From contig JALWKR010000072.1 of the NCBI GenBank assembly GCA_027081375.1, positions 1-6,590 of the forward strand: DNA of 6,590 bases, read 5' to 3'. The notes under the pieces are model-generated. The model saw only the letters and a list, made by a program, of their open reading frames with translations. It had not been told where the DNA came from and made no database searches. Every line of letters begins with the position of its first letter. Position 1 is the stretch's first letter. Made by a program: the position numbers and the translations under genes. Positions 1 to 5,323 of this stretch are shown here, in pieces. This stretch comes from Persephonella sp. (GTDB taxonomy: Bacteria > Aquificota > Aquificia > Aquificales > Hydrogenothermaceae).

Positions 1-719
1 TCTAGCATATTTAAAAAGTCAGTATTACCACCAACATTAAGCTGATACGTTCTATCTAACTTTACTCCTCTATCTAAGAGGAGCTGTGTTAATACCCTAT
101 GGGTTATCGTTGCTCCCACCTGTGATTTTATGTCATCTCCTACTACAGGAATACCCTCAGCTTCAAACTTTTTAGCCCATTCATCATCGGAGACTATAAA
201 TGTTGGCATACAGTTTATAAAAGAAACACCAGCTTTTAAGCATGCCTCAGCATAGTATCTTGCTGCTTTTTCAGCTCCTACAGGAACATAGTTAATTAAA
301 ACATCAGCTCCTGTTTCCATTAAAACTTTTGCTACAGTATCAACGCTGTCTTCTTTTGCATTTGAAACAACAAATGCCTGATCAGGAGGATAGTTCTTCA
401 TATGTTCAGGAAATCCATCTAAAACCTTTCCTTTTCTTACTTTAACTCCAGTTTTTGGAACCTCTCTTTGAAAAACTGTTGTGCAGTTTGGAGGATTAAA
501 TATAGCTTCTGATACATCATATCCAACTTTCCTTTCATCTATATCCCACGCGGCAACAACTTCTATATCCCAAGGTTTATAACCACCTATATCCTCATGC
601 ATTAAGCCACTGGCTTCAATATTCTGCTTTTCCTTGTAGTAGTAAATACCTTGAATTAATGCACTTGCACAGTTTCCAACTCCTGCAATAGCAAGTTTTA
701 TTTTTTTCTCGTGAGCCAA
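1..719 (-). CDS. ino1: myo-inositol-1-phosphate synthase, N-terminal two thirds (runs off the left edge)
   Basis: Converts D-glucose 6-phosphate to 1L-myo-inositol 1-phosphate using bound NAD; the product feeds inositol phospholipids or, in many thermophiles, di-myo-inositol-phosphate solutes. The 239 visible codons begin with the Rossmann motif GVGNCAS (residues 13-19) and a probable NAD-ribose acidic residue in AAWDID (D59). They continue to the family signature [17 protein letters not shown] (residues 192-208, K198 the expected catalytic lysine) and [11 protein letters not shown] (228-238). It resembles the short form of Mycobacterium tuberculosis Ino1 almost throughout, as recalled from memory. 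That form is about 365 residues, so roughly a third is missing beyond the edge. The start is a TTG at 719-717: no ATG lies in frame until codon 40, after the NAD motif, and a strong AGGAGG sits 6 bases before the TTG. It lies 12 bases behind serA and is probably cotranscribed and translationally coupled with it. The identification is firm; which inositol product is made is not visible. Confidence 0.95.
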   Translation of the reverse strand, partial: MAHEKKIKLAIAGVGNCASALIQGIYYYKEKQNIEASGLMHEDIGGYKPWDIEVVAAWDIDERKVGYDVSEAIFNPPNCTTVFQREVPKTGVKVRKGKVLDGFPEHMKNYPPDQAFVVSNAKEDSVDTVAKVLMETGADVLINYVPVGAEKAARYYAEACLKAGVSFINCMPTFIVSDDEWAKKFEAEGIPVVGDDIKSQVGATITHRVLTQLLLDRGVKLDRTYQLNVGGNTDFLNML

Positions 720-720
720 C

Positions 721-734
721 TCTAGCCTCCTTTA
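721..734 (-). promoter_or_regulatory. Shine-Dalgarno of ino1 fused to the serA stop codon
   Basis: Read on the minus strand from 734, the sequence is TAAGGAGGCTAGAG followed by the TTG start. The serA stop TAA (734-732) overlaps the AAGGAGG ribosome-binding site by two bases, and the spacer to TTG is 6 bases. A ribosome terminating on serA would sit on the ino1 initiation site, so translational coupling is likely. This site is also what decides the TTG start. Confidence 0.8.
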
Positions 735-2321
735 TAAAATAATCTCTTTAGCTTTCAATATTTCAGGAACATCATTTATCTCTTCTAGAACAGGTTCAGT
801 TATTCTGTCATCAACTTGAAGAGCTCCTAAGGCAATTTTTCCTTTTTCTAGTCTACCAAGTCTAAATCCTGCAATATTTATGTTATGTCTTGCTAATATC
901 TCTCCTATCTTAGCTATAACCCCTGGAACATCTTTGTTTTCAAAGATAAGAATAACTCCTTCAGGGTCTATATCAATCCAGTAGTTATCAACAAGCATTA
1001 TTTTTGGTATCCTTCCGTAGAAGGCTGTTCCACCTATTGTGTGTTCCTTTCCGTTTTCTTTTACTGTGATTTTAATAAAGTCTTTAAAAATTTCTGTTTC
1101 TTCTCTCATAGACTCAACAACTTTGATACCTCTCTCTTTCGCAAGGAAAGGAGCATTAATGATATTAACAGCTCTATCTAAAATAGGTGATAAGAAACCT
1201 TTTAGAACGTAAGCAACAATAGGTTTAATATGCTCAGAGATACCTCCTCTAACTTCTATATGAAGTTCTTTAAAGTTTCCTCCAGCATACTGAGTCATAA
1301 AGCTTCCAAGTTTTTCAGCAAGAAGTAGAAATGCTTTTATATTCTCAAATCCCTCAGTCACAGTAAAAGGTGCATTAACAGCAGCTTCAACAAACTCTCC
1401 TTTTAAAGCTGCTATAACTTGCTGAGCTATTTTTATTGCAACTTTATCCTGAGATTCATATGTGTTTGCTCCAATATGTGGAGATAGGCTTATATTTGGA
1501 AACTCAAAAAGCCTTCTTATTTTATCGTCAGGGGGTTCTTTTGAGAAAACATCTAAGCCAATACCAGCAAACTTACCTTGTTTCATAAAGTCGTACATAG
1601 CATCTTCGTCAACAATTCCACCTCTAGCACAGTTAACAAAGTAGACACCATCTTTCATCATCTCAAACTCTTTTCTACCTATCATTCCTCTTGTTTCTTC
1701 TGTGAGAGGACAGTGGAGAGTGATAATATCTGAACGTTTTACTAGTTCTTCTAATGTATTAACAAGCTCAACTCCTAATCTATCTCCTTTTTCTCTAGGA
1801 ATATAAGGGTCATAAGCTATAACTGTAGCACCAGAAGCTTTACATCTAATAGCTACCTGTGAACCAACATTTCCAAGTCCTACAATCCCTACAACCTTAC
1901 CATCTAGTTCCTCACCCATAAACTTTTTTCTGTTCCACTCCCCTCTCATCATAGATTCATGGGCAAGGTGTAACTTCCTGAGAATTGCGTACATATGTGC
2001 CATAGTAAGTTCTGCAGCACCTACAGTGTTAGCTCCAGGAGTATTAACAACGAGAATTCCTCTCTTTGAGCATTCCTCTAAGTCGACGTTGTCAACTCCA
2101 ACTCCTGCTCTACCAACAACTTTTAATTTTTCTGCTCTTTCTAAAAGCTCTTTGTTTACAGGAGTTCTACTTCTTGTGATAATAGCATCATAATCTTTTA
2201 TTATTTCTAAAAGTTCAGCCCACTGTATCTCAGGTTGGTAGTCAAGATCTATATCAGGATCATTATTAAGAATTTCTAAGCCTTTGTCTGATATATGGTC
2301 TGTAACAAGAACTTTAAACAT
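732..2321 (-). CDS. serA: D-3-phosphoglycerate dehydrogenase, long form with ASB and ACT domains
   Basis: Oxidises 3-phosphoglycerate to 3-phosphohydroxypyruvate with NAD+, the first step of the phosphorylated serine pathway in the cytoplasm. The 529 residues match the long type I form (the M. tuberculosis enzyme is about 528). The split substrate-binding domain occupies roughly residues 1-98 and 288-320. The Rossmann domain between them carries GLGNVG (148-153) and the NAD-binding acidic D171. The catalytic triad is R233 in NCARGG, E262 in SKEPP and H282 in SPHIG. The intervening ASB domain spans about 325-450 and the C-terminal ACT domain about 456-529. ACT residues D464 (KDVPG) and N482 (NIN) occupy positions used for serine feedback binding in relatives, so serine inhibition is plausible. 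The start is an ATG with AGGAGG (2338-2333) 11 bases upstream, a slightly long spacing. It lies 75 bases behind the kinase gene and directly ahead of ino1. No damage is seen. Confidence 0.97.
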   Translation of the reverse strand: MFKVLVTDHISDKGLEILNNDPDIDLDYQPEIQWAELLEIIKDYDAIITRSRTPVNKELLERAEKLKVVGRAGVGVDNVDLEECSKRGILVVNTPGANTVGAAELTMAHMYAILRKLHLAHESMMRGEWNRKKFMGEELDGKVVGIVGLGNVGSQVAIRCKASGATVIAYDPYIPREKGDRLGVELVNTLEELVKRSDIITLHCPLTEETRGMIGRKEFEMMKDGVYFVNCARGGIVDEDAMYDFMKQGKFAGIGLDVFSKEPPDDKIRRLFEFPNISLSPHIGANTYESQDKVAIKIAQQVIAALKGEFVEAAVNAPFTVTEGFENIKAFLLLAEKLGSFMTQYAGGNFKELHIEVRGGISEHIKPIVAYVLKGFLSPILDRAVNIINAPFLAKERGIKVVESMREETEIFKDFIKITVKENGKEHTIGGTAFYGRIPKIMLVDNYWIDIDPEGVILIFENKDVPGVIAKIGEILARHNINIAGFRLGRLEKGKIALGALQVDDRITEPVLEEINDVPEILKAKEIIL

Positions 2322-2332
2322 TTTTACTTAAT

Positions 2333-2338
2333 CCTCCT
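2333..2338 (-). promoter_or_regulatory. Shine-Dalgarno of serA
   Basis: A perfect AGGAGG on the minus strand, 11 bases before the serA ATG at 2321. The spacing is longer than the 5 to 8 bases typical elsewhere in this window, but no closer purine-rich stretch or alternative start competes. Confidence 0.7.
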
Positions 2339-2366
2339 GATGTTAAGTTAGATAATTAGAACAATT

Positions 2367-2396
2367 ATTATAATATGAGATTGAGAGATAATATAA
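2367..2396 (-). promoter_or_regulatory. possible weak promoter ahead of serA
   Basis: The 75-base gap between the kinase stop and serA is the only substantial space in the minus-strand run. It contains TATAAT at 2372-2367, a perfect sigma-70 -10 hexamer, with only a poor -35-like element (TATATT, 2395-2390) 17 bases upstream. In such AT-rich DNA a TATAAT can arise by chance. The gap also shows no GC-rich stem and T-run that would mark a terminator for the kinase gene. An internal promoter letting serA-ino1 be transcribed separately is possible but unproven. Confidence 0.25.
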
Positions 2397-4397
2397 TTAG
2401 CATTCGCTAACAGGAAGTTTAATAAGGAATACAGCACCTTCCTTAGATGGTAATGCTTTGATACTACCTTTATGTCTTTCTATAATCTCTTTTGTTATAG
2501 CTAAACCTAATCCACTTCCTTTAGGTTTTTTTGAGTAGTAAGGGATAAAAATTTTATCTAAATACTCATTAGGAATTCCTTTTCCATTGTCTTTTATAAG
2601 AATTTCCACAGTATCTTTATATTTTTTTACGTTTATATCTACTTTTCCTTTTCCTTCTAGTGCCTCAAAGCTGTTTTGAAGTATATTTAGTAGAGCCTGT
2701 TTTAACAGTTTTTTGTCCCCAATAACGCAGATATTCTCTTCAACAGAAAGGTTAATCTTAAAATGCTCTGTTTGATAGCTTTCTTTTAACTCTTTTAACA
2801 GATTTTTAATTTCTATCTTCTCAGATAAAGAATGCCTATCTAAAGATGCAAACTGACCAAACTCCCTAACAAGCTGTGCAAGGTGGTCTACCTCTGTAAG
2901 GATAACATTTGTTGCTCTTTTTAGGATTTCTGGGAACTTAGGATTTCCTTTTTCATACTGTTTTAAAATTCTCTCTGCTGAAAGTTTTATAGGGGTTAAA
3001 GGATTTTTTATCTCGTGAGCTATTCTCTGAGCTATTTCCTTCCATGCTAATATTTTCTCTGCTGCAACAATATCTGTAATATCATCAAAAACCAGTACAT
3101 AACCTTTAGGAGATATCTTTGTGATTTTCGCGATTATAATCTTTCCGTCTAAGTCAAGGGTTTGTTCTTTGTTTATATTTTCTATGTCTAAACCTATCTG
3201 TTTCATAAATTCCTGAATATTCTTATCTTTTAGTTCTTCAGGGGATATATTTAAAATCTTAGCTGCAGCTTTGTTTATTTTCTGTATTTTTCCAAATCTA
3301 TCTGAATAGATAACCCCTGTTTTTGCATTTTCCAGTATAGCCTCAAGATATTCTTTGTTTGATTTTAACTCCTTGTTGCTTCTTTCTAACTGATAGTACA
3401 GATTTTTTAACTCATTCACCATATAGTTAAATTCCTGTATAAGAATACCAAGTTCATCTGGAGCTTTTATATTTACCTTTGTATTTAAATCTCCTGAAGC
3501 AAGTCTTTTTGCTGCTTTTACAAGCTCCTCAAGAGGATAAGTGAGGTTTTTAACAACATACTGACTAAACCAGAGAGCTGCAAATATAACGAACATAGTT
3601 ATAACAAGCATTGTAAGAATATAGCTTACTCTTATAGGATTTTTATAGTATCTAAACTGGGAGTAAACATCTGATATATGTTTTACCTCCTCCCTGTTTT
3701 TAGATAGAGCTTCAGGAAGTTTATAATCTACAACGTATATTTTGTTTTTAGTTTCTACAGTATATCTAAGATATAGATTGTCTTTTTCTTTTAATATCTT
3801 TCTCTCATCTAAAAAATCTTCTTCAGATACAGGAAAAACAGGTTTACCATATACAATTAGAAATTTCTTTTTATTTTTGTCATAGACAGCCATAGAAGTT
3901 ACATGAAATTTCTTGAATGCTTCGTAAGGAGAAACTTTATTTTTATCTATAAGATAAACAACACCGTCTAAAAATCTGCTGTACTCCTTTATATTCTCAT
4001 CTGTTATTTTCTCAACATTCTTTAAAGCTTTTTCAACTTTTCCACTGAACCATAAGTTTGTTGCGTCTGATATAAGACTGATAGAAGCTGTTGATAGTAT
4101 CATTGCAGGTATAACTATCATAAAAATAAGAATAAGGGAGAGTTTTTTTCTTAATTTTCCTGTAGGTTTACTTTTTTCAAAAAATAGTTTTATTAAATGT
4201 CTTAAAGATATTGCAAGAATAGATAGGAAAAATACAACGTCTATGTTTATGATAATAAGGAATATATACGGGTTAAAAACATCTTTAACTTTAGAAATCT
4301 CTTTGAAAATATAAAGATTTCCTGTAATAAAAACAAATAATACTATTAAAAGTATTATCCTGTTTCTCTTTTTACTTAAAAAGCTTTCTTTTGACAT
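2397..4397 (-). CDS. NtrY-like membrane sensor histidine kinase (HAMP-PAS-HisKA-HATPase)
   Basis: An inner-membrane sensor that autophosphorylates a histidine and passes the phosphate to a response regulator. Of its 666 residues, hydrophobic segments at about 12-32, 44-65, 86-109 and 257-277 leave an extracytoplasmic loop of about 147 residues (110-256) in which I recognise no named sensor fold. A HAMP linker (about 279-335), a coiled-coil-like stretch and a PAS domain (about 347-440) follow. The HisKA motif HEIKNPLTPIKLSAERI (461-477) has H461 as the phospho-acceptor and is a near-exact NtrY-type signature. The ATPase domain shows the N box around N575, DNGKGIP (603-609), F617, and GSGLGLAI (627-634). 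The N-terminal pattern KLSLILIFMIVIPAMI (85-100) is also typical of NtrY. The gene starts inside the upstream stop codon (TAATG) with no good ribosome site close by, implying coupling to ccl. No response regulator is in the window, so partner and signal are unknown. Confidence 0.93.
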   Translation of the reverse strand: MSKESFLSKKRNRIILLIVLFVFITGNLYIFKEISKVKDVFNPYIFLIIINIDVVFFLSILAISLRHLIKLFFEKSKPTGKLRKKLSLILIFMIVIPAMILSTASISLISDATNLWFSGKVEKALKNVEKITDENIKEYSRFLDGVVYLIDKNKVSPYEAFKKFHVTSMAVYDKNKKKFLIVYGKPVFPVSEEDFLDERKILKEKDNLYLRYTVETKNKIYVVDYKLPEALSKNREEVKHISDVYSQFRYYKNPIRVSYILTMLVITMFVIFAALWFSQYVVKNLTYPLEELVKAAKRLASGDLNTKVNIKAPDELGILIQEFNYMVNELKNLYYQLERSNKELKSNKEYLEAILENAKTGVIYSDRFGKIQKINKAAAKILNISPEELKDKNIQEFMKQIGLDIENINKEQTLDLDGKIIIAKITKISPKGYVLVFDDITDIVAAEKILAWKEIAQRIAHEIKNPLTPIKLSAERILKQYEKGNPKFPEILKRATNVILTEVDHLAQLVREFGQFASLDRHSLSEKIEIKNLLKELKESYQTEHFKINLSVEENICVIGDKKLLKQALLNILQNSFEALEGKGKVDINVKKYKDTVEILIKDNGKGIPNEYLDKIFIPYYSKKPKGSGLGLAITKEIIERHKGSIKALPSKEGAVFLIKLPVSEC

Positions 4398-5173
4398 TAT
4401 CTACGTTTATATTCCTCTGGTAATTCTCTTGGCTCTACTCCAAGATATTCCACTTCCTTCTCTTCATCTAGTCTTTTTGAGAACGGTTTTTCCATTGTTA
4501 GTTCTTCGTATACATGGGCAACAAGTCCAGGAATTCTGCCTATAATAAAAAATCCTTTTCCTAATCTCCAGTCAAAACCCATCTCTGAAACAATTGCTGC
4601 TATTGCCCCGTCTACATTCATAACAAGTTTTTTCCCTTTTATCTTCTCAATAGCATCTTCAACTTTCTCAGCAAACTCACAGTACTTTCCGTAAAATCCA
4701 ATCTCTTTTGCTATATCAAATAATGCTTTTTTTCTAGGGTCAAACTCTTTATAAAATCTATGTCCGTAGCCTGGAATTCTTTTTCCCTCCTGAAAATACT
4801 GTTTTACAATCTCTTCAGGGTCTTTATCTATGTTCTCCTGTAGAAATTTCATAGCTCCTTCTAAAGCTCCTCCGTGAGCTTCTCCAAAAGCAAGCACTCC
4901 AGCACCTACTCCAACATGTAGAGAGTTTCCTCCACTTGCTACAGCTCTGGCAGCAATAACAGAAGGGGGAGCTATAGAGTGTTCCACAAGGGAAACAAAT
5001 ATTGCATCAAGCATTTTAGCCTCTTTTTCATTAGGAAGTTCACCTTTTAAGACAAGATATATAGCTTCAGAAAAAGTAAGATTTCCTACTAAATCTCTAA
5101 GTTTATATCCCCTTACATAAGCTTCGTATCCATCATGCATACTTATAGCTGTTCTCCACTTTTTCTCAGACAT
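4397..5173 (-). CDS. ccl: citryl-CoA lyase / short citrate synthase-family protein
   Basis: Probably cleaves citryl-CoA to acetyl-CoA and oxaloacetate, the second half of citrate cleavage in the reductive TCA cycle of Aquificota. The 258 residues are far shorter than true citrate synthases (about 370-430) and match the length of Hydrogenobacter-type Ccl. The citrate synthase active-site set is preserved: H100 in GEAHGGA, H138 in PGYGHRFYKEFDPR with R147, and D188 in NVDGA. GRIPGLVAH (212-220) supplies the C-terminal arginine region, and EHSIAPPS (64-71) corresponds to the conserved DH..NAS stretch. The start is an ATG with GGAGG (5184-5180) 6 bases upstream. It is the first gene of the minus-strand run, and its TAA overlaps the kinase ATG by one base. 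If the organism uses ATP-citrate lyase instead, this could be an accessory paralogue of unknown direction. Family membership is firm, while the exact reaction is inferred from length and probable lineage. Confidence 0.85.
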   Translation of the reverse strand: MSEKKWRTAISMHDGYEAYVRGYKLRDLVGNLTFSEAIYLVLKGELPNEKEAKMLDAIFVSLVEHSIAPPSVIAARAVASGGNSLHVGVGAGVLAFGEAHGGALEGAMKFLQENIDKDPEEIVKQYFQEGKRIPGYGHRFYKEFDPRKKALFDIAKEIGFYGKYCEFAEKVEDAIEKIKGKKLVMNVDGAIAAIVSEMGFDWRLGKGFFIIGRIPGLVAHVYEELTMEKPFSKRLDEEKEVEYLGVEPRELPEEYKRR

Positions 5174-5184
5174 ATCTAGCCTCC
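5174..5184 (-). promoter_or_regulatory. Shine-Dalgarno of the ccl-like gene
   Basis: GGAGG at 5184-5180 on the minus strand followed by a 6-base spacer CTAGAT and ATG. The ten bases GGAGGCTAGA are identical to those preceding the ino1 TTG start at the other end of the run. Confidence 0.75.
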
Positions 5185-5239
5185 GTTGTGTTTTAGAATA
5201 TTTTCAGTGAAGCTACGAAAAAAATCAAAGAGATTAGTG

Positions 5240-5298
5240 TAAAAATTTTTTTGCAATTTCATAAGCATATGTTAATATATGCATATAAAAATTTTTTT
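5240..5298. repeat. paired A/T-tract repeat flanking a small palindrome
   Basis: The 13-mer TAAAAATTTTTTT occurs twice, at 5240-5252 and 5286-5298, 46 bases apart start to start. Between the copies lies the inverted repeat GCATAT (5265-5270), six spacer bases, and ATATGC (5277-5282). The right arm is itself part of a perfect 10-base palindrome ATATGCATAT (5277-5286). A-tract/T-tract DNA of this kind is intrinsically bent, and the palindrome sits over the candidate -10 of the protease promoter. An operator or bent promoter is an inference; the repeats themselves are directly visible. Confidence 0.55.
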
Positions 5299-5313
5299 AG
5301 TAATGAAACAAAA

Positions 5314-5319
5314 GGGGAG
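5314..5319 (+). promoter_or_regulatory. Shine-Dalgarno of the S8 protease gene
   Basis: GGGGAG ends 4 bases before the ATG at 5324. It decides the start: an in-frame ATG seven codons upstream at 5303 is preceded only by a T-tract and has no ribosome site, and starting there would put extra charged residues before the signal peptide. Confidence 0.65.
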
Positions 5320-5323
5320 AGAA

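Larger units (their letters stand above)
5174..5323. promoter_or_regulatory. divergent intergenic region between ccl and the S8 protease gene
   Basis: These 150 bases must hold the promoters of both transcription units. Rightward, TTGCAA (5251-5256) with TAATAT (5273-5278) at 16-base spacing is the best candidate for the protease and would give a leader of about 40 bases. Leftward, no pair is convincing: TACACT (5241-5236) with TTATGA (5264-5259) at 17-base spacing is the best seen, and TATTCT (5203-5198) lies nearer the gene without a -35. The promoter calls are weak in DNA this AT-rich; that the region is regulatory follows mainly from the gene arrangement. Confidence 0.45.

Noticed and set aside
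65..83. Perfect 7-base-arm hairpin (CTCCTCT, 5-base loop, AGAGGAG)
   Set aside because: It is inside the ino1 coding sequence in the conserved LLLDRG region, has no T-run after it on either strand, and is explained by codons.
71..100. TTAGATAGA occurring twice on the minus strand
   Set aside because: The two copies encode successive LDR motifs (LDRG and LDRT) of ino1, the second of which is conserved in the family; this is not an independent repeat.
1462..1644. 60-codon plus-strand open frame antisense to serA
   Set aside because: It lies inside the conserved catalytic region of serA (the R233 to H282 stretch) on the opposite strand, and its translation resembles no known family.
2322..2396. 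Terminator between the kinase gene and serA
   Set aside because: Only AT-rich short palindromes such as ATTATAAT are present; there is no GC-containing stem followed by a T-run.
5286..5298. T-tract as an intrinsic terminator
   Set aside because: There is no preceding stable stem, and it lies in a divergent promoter region where neither flanking gene ends.
5303..5323. Upstream in-frame ATG for the protease gene
   Set aside because: No ribosome-binding site precedes it, whereas the ATG at 5324 has GGGGAG at good spacing and gives a typical signal peptide beginning MKK.
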